Part shown: positions 34,316 through 43,485 of the stretch, piece after piece
How the letters are laid out: every line of letters starts with the position of its first letter
How positions within the stretch are numbered: position 1 is the stretch's first letter
Source of the DNA: Xanthomonas sp. F10
Lineage (GTDB): Bacteria > Pseudomonadota > Gammaproteobacteria > Xanthomonadales > Xanthomonadaceae
Length of the DNA stretch: 64,000 nucleotides
Direction: 5' to 3'
Assembly: GCF_014206815.1 (NCBI RefSeq)
Contig: NZ_JACHNP010000001.1
Coordinates: 1,888,456-1,952,455, forward strand
The notes under the pieces: generated by a model
The model's input: the letters and a program-made list of their open reading frames with translations, nothing else
What the model was told of the DNA's origin: nothing
The model's database searches: none
Made by a program: the position numbers and the translations under genes

Positions 34316-35023
34316 ATGGACACTCTCATTTCGGCACTGGAACTGCAGACGCTGTTCGACGCCTTGCCGGACGTGGTGTTCTTCGTGAAGGACCGCGACG
34401 GCCGCTACACCCACGTCAACCTGACCCTGGTGCGGCGACTGGGCAAGAAGTACCGCGCCGACCTGATCGGCAAGTCCGCCGCGGACGTGTTCCCGCTGCC
34501 GCTGGGCGGCAGCTACCTGATGCAGGACCGCCGCGTGCTGTGCGGCGAGGTGATCGAGAACCAGCTGGAAGTGCACCTGTTCCCGAACCGCACCCCGGGC
34601 TGGTGCCTGACCTTCAAGCGCCCGCTGTGCGAGGGCGAGGACGTGATCGGCGTGGTCGGCATCTCCCGCGACCTGGGCCAGCCGGACAGCCGCCACTCCG
34701 CCTACGAGCGCATCAGCCGCGCCATGGAGCACATGCAGGCGCATTACGGCGACAACCTGCGCGTGCAGACCCTGGCCGACCTGGCCGAGTTGTCGGTGGC
34801 GCAACTGGAACGGCACTTCCGCCGCGTGTTCCAGCTGACCCCGCAGCAGTTGCTGACCAAGATGCGCATCGAAGCGGCAATGCGCCTGCTGCACGGCGAC
34901 GACAGCATCGCCAGCATCGGCCAACTGTGCGGCTTCGCCGACCAGAGCGCCTTCGCCCGCCAGTTCAAGGCCACCGTCGGCATGACCCCGCGCGACTACC
35001 GGTCGATGAAGGGCAAGCTGTGA
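34316..35023 (+). CDS. PAS-AraC transcriptional regulator, likely controls hydroxyproline operon
   Basis: A 235-residue regulator with an N-terminal PAS domain (about residues 10-115; VVFFVKDRDGRYTHVN) and a C-terminal AraC-type double helix-turn-helix (about 130-232; ending FARQFKATVGMTPRDYRSMK). The ATG at 34,316 has AGGTGA just upstream; the frame runs further back but lacks a start signal. Divergent AraC regulators of this kind (LhpR) activate hydroxyproline genes in Pseudomonas. It probably senses hydroxyproline or an intermediate through the PAS domain; the ligand is inferred. Confidence 0.85.
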   Translation: MDTLISALELQTLFDALPDVVFFVKDRDGRYTHVNLTLVRRLGKKYRADLIGKSAADVFPLPLGGSYLMQDRRVLCGEVIENQLEVHLFPNRTPGWCLTFKRPLCEGEDVIGVVGISRDLGQPDSRHSAYERISRAMEHMQAHYGDNLRVQTLADLAELSVAQLERHFRRVFQLTPQQLLTKMRIEAAMRLLHGDDSIASIGQLCGFADQSAFARQFKATVGMTPRDYRSMKGKL

Positions 35024-35469
35024 AAGGCCGGGATTGGGGATTCGGGATTGGGGATTCGTTTTTGGCTGAATGCGGGCGTTGAGATCGCGGCGCTACGGAC
35101 ACAAGAGCCCCTCTCCCTCCGGGGCGAAAGGGCACGGCTTTCGCGCCACGGGCGCGCGTGCCCTTGAGCGCCCGCGCCGCAAGCGCGGGCCGGGGCGCGG
35201 AGCGGGGGTTGGGGTGAGGGTGCGGCGGAGCCATCACGTCGAAAAACCATGGCAATTCCGCACCTGCATCCTGCGACTGTGCTTCAGCGGGAATCCTCCT
35301 GTCGCGGCTGATCCCGCAAAGGGCCAGGAACCGGGCCTAGCGCGATACACGCATACGCAGTCGCGACGCCCGAAGTCCAACCCGCCAACCATCCCAGCTC
35401 GCCCCCCGCTGCACCGGCCGCTCAGGTCGCAAGTGGTAGCATTCTTCGTTTCCGGTCCACGCGTCATCC
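35024..35469. repeat. Intergenic repeats: heptamers and a variant dispersed-repeat unit
   Basis: GGGATTC/GGGATTG heptamers stand at 35029-35060. At about 35104-35224 a diverged copy of the two-arm element has its central part replaced by a GC-rich insertion (GCGCCCGCGCCGCAAGCGCG region). The rest should contain the ftsY promoter; no gene was found. Confidence 0.6.
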
Positions 35470-36840
35470 ATGGTCAGCCTATTCCGCCGCAACAAGCCCC
35501 AGGACAACGCCGGCGAGAGCCGCACGCAGCGCTACAGCATCGAGGAACTGGCCGCCGCCTTCCCGAAGCCGGCAAGTGCCGAGCCCGCTGCGCCTGCGCC
35601 TTCAGCGCCGCCTGCCGCTGAGGCTGCGCCTGCCGCCGCTCCAGCACCCGCCGCCCCCGCGGAGCCGACGCCCGCGCCGGTCGCCGAACACCCCGTGCAG
35701 GCGCCGGCCCCGGTCGCTGTGCCGCAGCCACAAGCGACGCCGCTGCCGCCCGCAGCGCCCACACCGCCACCGCAGGCCTATGTGCCGGCCCCGGCCGCCG
35801 CGCCGGCACCGAGCGTGCCGACGCCAACGCCCGCCCCGGCCGCCCCGGCGCCGTCCACCGCGTCCGTGCCCGCAACCGACGCCGACCTGGTGCGCAGCGA
35901 CGCGCTGCCTGCCGCCCCGGCGGGCAAGCCCGGCTGGCGCGAGCGCCTGCGCAACAGCAGCTTCGCGCGCAGCGTCGGCAGCCTGTTCTCGCGCAATCCC
36001 AAGCTCGACGACGACCTGCTCGACGAGATCGAGACCGCGCTGATCACCGCCGACGTCGGCATTCCCGCCACCACCGCGCTGATCGAGAGCCTGCGCAAGC
36101 GCATGAAGGCGCGCGAGTTCGCCGACGCCAGGGCGCTGCAACAGGCGCTGCGCGCCGACCTGCTGGCGATCCTACAACCGGTGGCCAAGCCGCTGCAGAT
36201 CGACCGCAACGCCAAGCCCTTCGTGGTGCTGACCGTCGGCGTCAACGGCGTCGGCAAGACCACCACCATCGGCAAGCTGGCCAAGCGCTTCAAGGACGAG
36301 GGCCACAGCCTGATGCTGGCCGCCGGCGACACCTTCCGCGCCGCGGCGGTGGCGCAGTTGCAGGCCTGGGGCGAACGCAACGGGGTGAGCGTGATCGCGC
36401 AGGGCCAGAACGCCGACGCCGCCTCGGTGGCGTTCGATGCGCTGCAGGCCGGCAAGGCGCGCGGCACCGAGGTGCTGATCGCCGACACTGCCGGCCGCCT
36501 GCACACCCAGACCGGGCTGATGAACGAACTGGGCAAGATCCGCCGCGTGCTCGGCAAGCTCGACCCCAGCGCCCCGCACGAAGTGCTGATGGTCATCGAC
36601 GGCACCACCGGCCAGAACGCGCTGTCTCAGTTGCGCCAGTTCCACGCCGCGGTCGGCGTCACCGGCCTGGTGGTGACCAAGCTCGACGGCACCGCCAAGG
36701 GCGGCGTGGTGTTCGCCCTGGCCCGCGAGTTCGGCATCCCGATCCGCTTCGCCGGCATCGGCGAACGCCCCGAAGACCTGCGCGTGTTCGACGCCGAGGC
36801 CTTCGTCGACGCGTTGCTGCCCGACGCCCTGGGCGCGTAA
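35470..36840 (+). CDS. ftsY: Signal recognition particle receptor FtsY
   Basis: A 456-residue SRP-receptor GTPase that docks ribosome-SRP complexes at the inner membrane. Residues about 20-150 are a low-complexity Pro/Ala-rich linker, longer than in many relatives. The NG domain follows, with GVNGVGKTTT (P-loop), DTAGRLHTQ (G3) and TKLDGTAKGG (G4). It ends directly before a dispersed-repeat unit. Confidence 0.96.
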   Translation: MVSLFRRNKPQDNAGESRTQRYSIEELAAAFPKPASAEPAAPAPSAPPAAEAAPAAAPAPAAPAEPTPAPVAEHPVQAPAPVAVPQPQATPLPPAAPTPPPQAYVPAPAAAPAPSVPTPTPAPAAPAPSTASVPATDADLVRSDALPAAPAGKPGWRERLRNSSFARSVGSLFSRNPKLDDDLLDEIETALITADVGIPATTALIESLRKRMKAREFADARALQQALRADLLAILQPVAKPLQIDRNAKPFVVLTVGVNGVGKTTTIGKLAKRFKDEGHSLMLAAGDTFRAAAVAQLQAWGERNGVSVIAQGQNADAASVAFDALQAGKARGTEVLIADTAGRLHTQTGLMNELGKIRRVLGKLDPSAPHEVLMVIDGTTGQNALSQLRQFHAAVGVTGLVVTKLDGTAKGGVVFALAREFGIPIRFAGIGERPEDLRVFDAEAFVDALLPDALGA

Positions 36841-36845
36841 CGCCT

Positions 36846-36989
36846 AAGCCCCTCTCCTCCGGGAGAGGGGTTGGGGTGAGGGTGCGGCGGAGCTCGCCAG
36901 GCCGGCACTGGCGGTACTCCAACCGCACCAGGGTTCGCCCGCACCCTCATCCGCCCCTGCGGGGCACCTTCTCCCGGCGGGAGAAGGAA
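36846..36989. repeat. Single dispersed-repeat unit
   Basis: One copy of the two-arm element (CCCTCTCCTCCGGGAGAGGG ... CACCCTCATCCGCCCCTGCG, then CCTTCTCCCGGCGGGAGAAGG) between ftsY and mutY. Confidence 0.75.
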
Positions 36990-37053
36990 CAGCAGAGCCG
37001 CTCATCCGCTCCCCTCCCGCTCCTTCTCAGGCGAGAAGGACACTGAAGCCAGC

Positions 37054-38115
37054 ATGCGCCAACCCTCCGACACCTTCCCCGCCCGCCTGCTCGGCTGGTT
37101 CGATCGCCACGGGCGCCACGACCTGCCCTGGCAGCATCCGCGCAGTCCGTACCGGGTGTGGCTGTCGGAAATCATGCTGCAGCAGACCCAGGTGGCGGTG
37201 GTCATCCCCTACTTCCAGCGCTTCCTGCAGCACTTCCCGACCCTGCCCGACCTGGCCGCCGCCGACAACGACGCGGTCATGGCGCAATGGGCCGGGCTGG
37301 GCTACTACGCCCGCGCGCGCAACCTGCATGCCGCCGCCAAGCGCTGCGTGGAATTGCACGGCGGCGAGTTGCCACGCGATTTCCAGGCCCTGCATGCACT
37401 GCCCGGCATCGGCCGCAGCACCGCCGGCGCGATCCTCAGCCAGGCCTGGAACGACCGCTTCCCGATCCTCGACGGCAACGTCAAACGCGTGCTGACCCGC
37501 TACCACGGCATCGCCGGCTACCCCGGCCTGCCGGCAGTGGAAAAGCCGCTGTGGGCACTTGCGCATTCGCACGTGGACGTGGTGCCCGACGGACGCATGG
37601 CCGACTACACCCAGGCGCAGATGGATTTCGGCGCCACCCTGTGCACCCGCGCCAACCCGGCCTGCGTGCTGTGCCCGTTGCAGGACGACTGCATGGCGCG
37701 CCGCGACGGCCTGGTCGAGGCGCTGCCCACGCCCAAGCCGGGCAAGACCCTGCCCGAGCGCGAAGCACTGGCGCTGTTGCTGGAGAACGCCGCAGGCGAG
37801 TTGCTGCTGCAGCGACGTCCGCCGACCGGCATCTGGGCCTCGCTGTGGACCTTGCCGCAGGCCGACACCGACAGCGAGCTGCGCGCCTGGTACGCGCGCT
37901 GGATGCGCGGGCGCGACTACGAAGATGCCGAAGCGTTGCCGCCGATCGTGCACACCTTCAGCCATTACCGCCTGCATCTGCAGCCGCTGCGCCTGCGCAA
38001 GGTCGCCATGGGCGATGCGCTGGGCGACAATGACGACCTGCGCTGGGTGGCGCGCGCCGACCTGTCGACGCTGGGCCTGCCCGCACCGATCCGCAAACTG
38101 CTCGACGGCCTCTAG
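37054..38115 (+). CDS. mutY: A/G-specific adenine glycosylase MutY
   Basis: A 353-residue DNA repair enzyme that removes adenine opposite 8-oxoguanine. The helix-hairpin-helix ([12 protein letters not shown]) and catalytic Asp ([10 protein letters not shown]) are present, with the [4Fe-4S] cysteines [17 protein letters not shown] and Glu in [15 protein letters not shown]-like C-terminal domain recognises 8-oxoG. The gene is followed 41 bases later by yggX, the same pair as in enterics. Confidence 0.96.
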   Translation: MRQPSDTFPARLLGWFDRHGRHDLPWQHPRSPYRVWLSEIMLQQTQVAVVIPYFQRFLQHFPTLPDLAAADNDAVMAQWAGLGYYARARNLHAAAKRCVELHGGELPRDFQALHALPGIGRSTAGAILSQAWNDRFPILDGNVKRVLTRYHGIAGYPGLPAVEKPLWALAHSHVDVVPDGRMADYTQAQMDFGATLCTRANPACVLCPLQDDCMARRDGLVEALPTPKPGKTLPEREALALLLENAAGELLLQRRPPTGIWASLWTLPQADTDSELRAWYARWMRGRDYEDAEALPPIVHTFSHYRLHLQPLRLRKVAMGDALGDNDDLRWVARADLSTLGLPAPIRKLLDGL

Positions 38116-38156
38116 CGCGCACGCGCGCGGCGTCGCGCGCATCGCCAGGAATTGCC

Positions 38157-38435
38157 ATGTCCCGCACCGTCTTCTGCCAATACCAGCAACGCGACGCCGA
38201 AGGGCTCGATTACGTGCCGTATCCCGGCGAGCTCGGCAAGCGCGTGTTCGCGCACATCGGCAAGGCCGGCTGGCAGGCGTGGCTGGCGCACCAGACCATG
38301 CTGATCAACGAGAACCGGTTGTCGCCGCGCGACCCCAAGCACCGCGCGTTCCTGGAAACCGAACTGGAGAAGTTCCTGTTCCAGGGCGGCGCCGACAAGC
38401 CCGAAGGCTACGTGGCGCCCGACCAGGCGCCCTGA
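38157..38435 (+). CDS. yggX: Fe(2+)-trafficking/oxidative damage protection protein YggX
   Basis: A 92-residue protein of the YggX family, with the conserved Cys7 (TVFCQYQ) and the core motif [17 protein letters not shown]. It protects Fe-S clusters from oxidative damage; MutY next door is an Fe-S protein. The start has AGGAATTGCC before the ATG. Confidence 0.95.
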   Translation: MSRTVFCQYQQRDAEGLDYVPYPGELGKRVFAHIGKAGWQAWLAHQTMLINENRLSPRDPKHRAFLETELEKFLFQGGADKPEGYVAPDQAP

Positions 38436-38515
38436 GCGGCGCCGCGGCGTCACGCGCACGCACCGACGCTCAGACACCGCCAAGCGCCTGCTTTCGTCGC
38501 GCCTCACCCGATCTC

Positions 38516-38582
38516 GTAGGAGCGGCTTCAGCCGCGACAGGGCCTTACCGGGAACGCCCGTCGCGGCGGAAGCCGCTCCTAC
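38516..38582. repeat. Complete GTAGGAGCGGCTTCAGCCGC-type inverted repeat element
   Basis: A 67-base element with near-perfect inverted arms: GTAGGAGCGGCTTCAGCCGC at the left and the complementary GCGGCGGAAGCCGCTCCTAC at the right. Related fragments are at 20896, 55826 and about 55975. It lies in the 315-base gap 38436-38750, which holds no gene. Confidence 0.8.
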
Positions 38583-38717
38583 GCGTGCACCCTGCGGCTA
38601 TCAGGCCTTGCCGCACTCCGCATTGCTGCTGCAGCCAACGCAACAGGTTCCACTCCCGCAGCCCGGGGAGCGACGGCGTGACATCACACTAGCCGCACCA
38701 CCGCCCAGCCGCCGCCT

Positions 38718-38743
38718 CCCGAATCCCGAATCCCAAATCCCGG
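38718..38743. repeat. GGGATT-type heptamer repeat
   Basis: Copies of CCCGAAT/CCCAAAT in tandem, just past the stop of the DUF6491 gene. Confidence 0.55.
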
Positions 38744-38750
38744 CACTGCA

Positions 38751-39209
38751 TCAGCCCCCAGGCACCTGCTGCGCCCGCTCCTGCACCTTGGCCTCGCGCA
38801 GTTCCTTCTCCGAGCTGCGCAGCGCCTTGACGTCGAGCGGCCGGATGCTGTCGATGCGGCACGGCAGGCGAATCGCGCCGGGGCCGCCGCCGAGCACCAG
38901 CACGTCGTCGAACTTCGCCGAGACCTGGCTGCCGAAATGGGTGATGGCGATGCTGGGGGCGAAATCCAGGTCCTGGCAGGGGCCGGCGAATTCCAGCAGG
39001 TAGGCCTGGTTCGGACGCGTCCACACCGCCAGCGCGCTGTCGCCGAGCGCGGTCCAGCCGCTGAGCTCGTTGAAGTACTGGAAGTCGCGCACCGGTGCGC
39101 CGGCGTGGGTCCGGTACAGGGTCAGGCGCTCGTCGTCGCTGAGCCGGTTGGTGGCGCAGCCGCCCAGCACGGCCGTGGCGACGAGAGAGGACAGCAGCAG
39201 GCGTTTCAT
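38751..39209 (-). CDS. DUF6491 family lipoprotein
   Basis: A 152-residue exported protein with a lipobox (VLGGC at residues 14-18) after a short hydrophobic signal. The body matches the DUF6491 pattern (GWTALGDSALAVWTRPNQAY; PSIAITHFG). A clear ribosome binding site CAGGAG precedes the ATG. The function is unknown; the family is common in Xanthomonadaceae. Confidence 0.78.
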   Translation of the reverse strand: MKRLLLSSLVATAVLGGCATNRLSDDERLTLYRTHAGAPVRDFQYFNELSGWTALGDSALAVWTRPNQAYLLEFAGPCQDLDFAPSIAITHFGSQVSAKFDDVLVLGGGPGAIRLPCRIDSIRPLDVKALRSSEKELREAKVQERAQQVPGG

Positions 39210-39323
39210 GGCAATGCTCCTGATGGTGTGGAGCGCATCATGCGCCCGCCGCCGTGCACGCGCGCGTGGAGCCGCGCGCGGCGTTCAGCGACAAGGCAGT
39301 CACGCGCCGGCAGGCGCGCACCG

Positions 39324-40235
39324 TCACTGCGCGGTGCCGCGCGCCGATTCGCAGAAGCGTTGCCGGTACTCCAGCGCCTTCGGCATCAGCGCCTGCAGGT
39401 TCTGGATGCGGGTGCCCGGATTGGGATGGGTGGAGGCGAACTCCGGCGGCGCCTGGCCGGCACTGCTGGCGCTCATCCGCTGCCACAGCGGCACCGCTTC
39501 GCGCGGGTCGAAACAGGCCGCGGCGGCCAGCATCAGGCCCACCTCGTCGGCCTGGGTCTCGTGGCTGCGCGCGTACGGCAGCAGATAGCCGTAGCCCATC
39601 GCCGCCATCGCCATCTGCTGCTGTTGCGGATCCAGGCCGCCGGCGGCGCCGGCCATCTGCCCGATCTGGGTCAGCTTCTGCTGGGCCATGCGCTGCGCGC
39701 CATGCCGCAGCAGCGCATGCGCGATCTCGTGGCCCATCACCACCGCCATCGCGTCGGCATTGCCGGCGACCGGGAACAGGCCGGTGTAGACCGCCATCTT
39801 GCCGCCAGGCAGGCAGAACGCGTTGGCCTGCTCGGATGGAATCACGTTGACGTCCCAGTCGAAGCTGCGCGCGTCGTGCCTTGCCTGCATGCCGTGTTCG
39901 GCAGCCAGTGCGTCCTCGACCACGTCGACCTTGGCGATCAGCCGCTGCGCGATCGCGCGCACCTGCTGCGCCTGCGGCGCCTGCGGGTCCAGCGGCCGTT
40001 CCTGCGCCAGGATCTCGCGGTAGGCCTGCAGGCCCAGCGCCTTTTCGTCCTCCACGTTCAACGAGCGGTCGATCAGCACCTGCTCGCCGGTATACGGATC
40101 CTCGCTGCGGTTGGAGAACCAGTAGTACCCGGCATAGACCGCGAAGCCGAGCAGCACCAGCCAGCGCACCCCGCCCAGCGGCCCACGGCGGCCGCCGCCC
40201 GGTTCGCCGCCCTGGCGGCCGAAGACCTCGTTCAT
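39324..40235 (-). CDS. M48 family metallopeptidase, membrane-anchored
   Basis: A 303-residue zinc peptidase. The active site is HEIAH (169-173) with the third ligand in HETQADEVG. One N-terminal membrane helix (about 24-40) follows a Gly-rich start. The catalytic domain resembles the periplasmic loner M48 proteases (LoiP/BepA type). The ATG at 40,235 is preceded by GAGGGGAG. It sits 56 bases after the SUMF1-domain gene in the same direction, so the two are probably one operon. Confidence 0.88.
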   Translation of the reverse strand: MNEVFGRQGGEPGGGRRGPLGGVRWLVLLGFAVYAGYYWFSNRSEDPYTGEQVLIDRSLNVEDEKALGLQAYREILAQERPLDPQAPQAQQVRAIAQRLIAKVDVVEDALAAEHGMQARHDARSFDWDVNVIPSEQANAFCLPGGKMAVYTGLFPVAGNADAMAVVMGHEIAHALLRHGAQRMAQQKLTQIGQMAGAAGGLDPQQQQMAMAAMGYGYLLPYARSHETQADEVGLMLAAAACFDPREAVPLWQRMSASSAGQAPPEFASTHPNPGTRIQNLQALMPKALEYRQRFCESARGTAQ

Positions 40236-40291
40236 CCCGCTCCCCTCGCTGATTGGTGACGCAATGTAGAACCGGCGCCGACCAGGCCGCG

Positions 40292-42193
40292 TCAAATGCC
40301 GCGCACCAGGCGGAACCCGATGCGGGCGCTGGTGCTGTCCGAATCCTGCATCAGCCGCCAGGCCGCGCGGGTCTGCTCGGGCGCATTGGCCCAGTTGCCG
40401 CCGCGCACCACCCGCGAGCGGCAGCCCGGGTTGTACCAGGCCGCGCCATCGGCCGGCGCGCGGCGGTAGCTGGCATGCCAGCAGTCGGCGACCCACTCGC
40501 TGAGGTTGCCGGCCATGTCGTGCAGGCCCCAGGCGTTGGCGGAAAAACTGGCGACCGGGGCCGGGCCCCAGAATCCGTCGGTGTAGCCGACGAAGGCGTT
40601 GCGCCAGTGCCGGCCGCTGGGCGAGACGTCGCCGCCGCCGGTGAAGTTGCCGCTGCCGCGCGGCGGCGTGCCGGCGTTGCCCCAGGGGTAGCGGCCGCGG
40701 CTGCCGGCGCGCAGGGCGTATTCGAACTCGGCCTCGCTGGGCAACCGGTAGTGCCGCCCGGTCTGCTGCGACAGCCACGCCGCATAGGCTTCGGCGTCGC
40801 GCACGCTGACGTGCATCACCGGGCTGTTCGGCGCCGCGCGCGCGCCCTGGTAATCGGACTGCCAGTCCACGCCGTTGCGGCGCACGAAGTTGCCGCTGCG
40901 CTCGTCGTAGACGGTGGAGTGGCCGCGCCGGGTGGCGCGCGGACGCGCATTGGTGGCCTCCACGAAGCGGCGGAACTCGGCCACGGTGACCTCGGTGATC
41001 GACATCGCGAAGCCGCGGTCGAAGCGCACGTAGTGCTGCGGCATCTCCGCCGGCGAGGCGCCGGGTTCGCTCTCGGCCGCGCCCATGCGGAAGCCGCCAT
41101 GCGGCACCACGATCATCTGCGGGCCGCGCCCGCCGTCGCGCATGCCGTCGGTGAACACCTGGCCGGGGCGGAAACTGCCGTAGTGCGTTGCCAGGTCGAT
41201 GCGTTCGCGCAGCATCGCCGCCACCGGATCGCCGGGATCGGCGATGCGCAGCACGTCGCCCAGGCGTTCGCGCGCCGACTTCAATCCGGCCGGCGTGGCC
41301 AGATCGCGCAGGCCGGCATCGCGCAAGGCGGCGATGCGCGCCACCCGCACCTGCTCCACGCGCACGCGCGCGTCGCGCACCGTGGCCGCGTCCTCGCGCA
41401 CCCGCGCCGCGCGCGCCAGCCAGCTGCCGGCGGCGGCGAAATCCGAGGCCGCCGCAGCCGCCTCGGCGCGGCGGATCAGCGCGCTCTCCACCGCCGCCAC
41501 GCCCTGCCGCGCGCGCGCATCGTCGGCATCCAGCAGCAGCGCCTCGCGGAAATTGGCCAGGGCGCCGTTGCCGTCCTCGCCCAGGCGGCCACCACGCAGG
41601 TCGTCCTCGCCGGCGCGGTTGTAGGCCAGCACCCGCGAGGCGGTCTCCACCCGCTGCTGCAGGCGCCGCACCCCCGGGTCCTCGGCATCCAGCCACAACG
41701 CCACCATCGCGATGCGCGCAGCCTGTTCGAGCGTGCGCTCGGAAAGATCCGGGTCGCGCAGCGCCTGCGCGCCGAGCTGCAGCAGACGCCGCCGCGCCTT
41801 GCGCAGGCCGTCCTGGGCGATGCGATCGTTGGGTGCCAGGCTGCGGATCGCCAGGTACAGCGGAATCGCCGACTGCGCGTCCTCGAACAGGCGATCCTCG
41901 GCCAGCGCGCGCGCCGCCTCGCGTCGCGCCTGCGGCAGGCCGCTGCGGGTCAAGGTCGGCAACGGCGGCTGCCAGCGCGCCACGGTCTCGGCCGCGTCCT
42001 CGCCGCCGATGGTCACGCTGGGCGCCTGCACCGGCCGGGCCGGCGGCGACCGCGCCGGCGCGGCCGCCGCGGCGCGCGCAGGCGCGGGATCGGCGGCCGG
42101 CGCCGGCGGCTGCCGCGCACAGCCGACCAGCGCCGCCGCAAGCATGCTCCAGACCATCACAACGCCGCTGCTGCGCACCTTTCCTCCGAACAT
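40292..42193 (-). CDS. SUMF1/FGE-domain lipoprotein with helical N-terminal region
   Basis: A 633-residue exported protein. The N-terminus has a lipobox (AALVGC), then an Ala-rich and helical repeat-like region (about 60-330), then a formylglycine-generating-enzyme fold (about 340-633; VVPHGGFRMGA; LPSEAEFEYALRAG; WGLHDMAGNLSEW; RVVRGGNW). The cysteine pair used by true FGEs after the RGG motif is absent, so sulfatase activation is unlikely; such domains are often binding modules. Start choice is uncertain: the ATG at 42,193 has no clear binding site, while GGAGG precedes an in-frame GTG at 42,178. Confidence 0.8.
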   Translation of the reverse strand: MFGGKVRSSGVVMVWSMLAAALVGCARQPPAPAADPAPARAAAAAPARSPPARPVQAPSVTIGGEDAAETVARWQPPLPTLTRSGLPQARREAARALAEDRLFEDAQSAIPLYLAIRSLAPNDRIAQDGLRKARRRLLQLGAQALRDPDLSERTLEQAARIAMVALWLDAEDPGVRRLQQRVETASRVLAYNRAGEDDLRGGRLGEDGNGALANFREALLLDADDARARQGVAAVESALIRRAEAAAAASDFAAAGSWLARAARVREDAATVRDARVRVEQVRVARIAALRDAGLRDLATPAGLKSARERLGDVLRIADPGDPVAAMLRERIDLATHYGSFRPGQVFTDGMRDGGRGPQMIVVPHGGFRMGAAESEPGASPAEMPQHYVRFDRGFAMSITEVTVAEFRRFVEATNARPRATRRGHSTVYDERSGNFVRRNGVDWQSDYQGARAAPNSPVMHVSVRDAEAYAAWLSQQTGRHYRLPSEAEFEYALRAGSRGRYPWGNAGTPPRGSGNFTGGGDVSPSGRHWRNAFVGYTDGFWGPAPVASFSANAWGLHDMAGNLSEWVADCWHASYRRAPADGAAWYNPGCRSRVVRGGNWANAPEQTRAAWRLMQDSDSTSARIGFRLVRGI

Positions 42194-42297
42194 GGCCCTA
42201 GGGCGACGCCGTCCCGCCCGGCGCGCCGTGCGGCCGGCGGAGCGACGTTAGGCTATTCTCGCCTGCCTGAGCAAACCCTGCAGTCAACGGAAATCAC

Positions 42298-43383
42298 GTG
42301 CCTTATTGGATCAAGCAACCCGCCGAGCTGAGCGAACGGCTGGCGCAGCGGCCGGCCCGCATCGGCCTGGATACCGAATTCGTCCGCGAGCGGACTTACT
42401 GGCCGCAACTGGCGCTGGTGCAGATGGCGGTAGGCGACGAAATCCTGCTGATCGACCCGCTGATCCCGGGCATGCCGCAGGCGCTGGCGCCGTGGCTGAG
42501 CGACCCGGGCATCCTCAAGATCATGCACAGCGCCAGCGAAGACCTGGTCGCCTTCAAGTGCGCCTGCGGCACCCTGCCGCGGCCACTGTTCGACACCCAG
42601 ATCGCCGCCGGCCTGGCCGGTCTGGGCGCCGGCATGGGCTACCAGAAGCTGGTGCTGGAAATCACTGGCGTGCACCTGGCCAAGGGCGAAACCCGCTCGG
42701 ACTGGCTGCGCCGCCCGCTGTCGCCGGCGCAGCTGGAATACGCCGCCGACGACGTGCGTCATCTGTTCGCGTTGCACGACGCGCTGCAAGCGCGCTTGCA
42801 GACCCTGGAGCGCAGCGACTGGCTGCACGAGGACGGCGAACGCCTGCTCGGCACCGTCGAGCACGACGACGGCGAACGCTGGCCGCACCTGGGCATGCGC
42901 GCGGCGCAATTCATGGACCGCCCCGCGCAACTGCGCCTGCTGCGCCTGTTGCGCTGGCGCGACGCGCAGGCCCGGCACAGCGACAAGCCGCGCAGTTGGA
43001 TCCTGGACAACGAACTGGCCGCCACCCTGGCGCGGTTCCCGCCGCAGGACCCGCCGGCCATGCTGGCCCTGTTCGACAAGCACCCCAAGGCGCCGCGCAA
43101 GCTCAGCGATGCGCTGTGGCAGGCGCTGACCACGCCGCTGGCCGACGAGGCCGACGCGCCGCAGGCGCTGGCCGCCAGCGACGACAACAAGGCGGCGCTG
43201 AAGCGGCTGCAGGACGCGGTGGCCGCACGCAGCGCCGAACTCGGCCTGCCCGACGGCCTGCTGGCCTCGCGCAAGCACCTGGAAGCGCTGCTGGAAAGCG
43301 CGCAATGGCCACAGCCATTGGCGGGCTGGCGCCGGCGCGAACTGGAACCGCGGCTGCAGCCGCTGCTGGCCGGCACGCGTTGA
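42298..43383 (+). CDS. rnd: Ribonuclease D
   Basis: A 361-residue 3'-5' exoribonuclease of the DEDD-y class involved in tRNA 3' end maturation. The exonuclease motifs are visible: Asp25/Glu27 (GLDTEF), SASEDLVAF, and YAADDVRHLFALHD. HRDC-like domains follow. The start codon is GTG at 42,298. It ends before a strong bidirectional terminator. Confidence 0.95.
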   Translation: MPYWIKQPAELSERLAQRPARIGLDTEFVRERTYWPQLALVQMAVGDEILLIDPLIPGMPQALAPWLSDPGILKIMHSASEDLVAFKCACGTLPRPLFDTQIAAGLAGLGAGMGYQKLVLEITGVHLAKGETRSDWLRRPLSPAQLEYAADDVRHLFALHDALQARLQTLERSDWLHEDGERLLGTVEHDDGERWPHLGMRAAQFMDRPAQLRLLRLLRWRDAQARHSDKPRSWILDNELAATLARFPPQDPPAMLALFDKHPKAPRKLSDALWQALTTPLADEADAPQALAASDDNKAALKRLQDAVAARSAELGLPDGLLASRKHLEALLESAQWPQPLAGWRRRELEPRLQPLLAGTR

Positions 43384-43448
43384 GCGGTGCGGCCGAGCCC
43401 GGCCGCGATCGCGCCATCACGTGCCACGTCGCCCGGCGCATCGGGCAT

Positions 43449-43478
43449 AAAAAAGGCCAGGAGATCCTGGCCTTTTTT
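43449..43478. terminator. Bidirectional intrinsic terminator between rnd and the H-NS-like gene
   Basis: A perfect 8-base stem, GGCCAGGA / TCCTGGCC, with a two-base loop, flanked by A6 on the left and T6 on the right. It serves the converging rnd (+) and H-NS-like (-) genes. Confidence 0.92.
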
Positions 43479-43485
43479 CGTCAGC

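Noticed and set aside
40292-42193. Sulfatase-modifying formylglycine-generating enzyme
   Set aside because: The cysteine pair of functional FGEs is missing and no sulfatase gene is in the window; described only as an FGE-fold protein.
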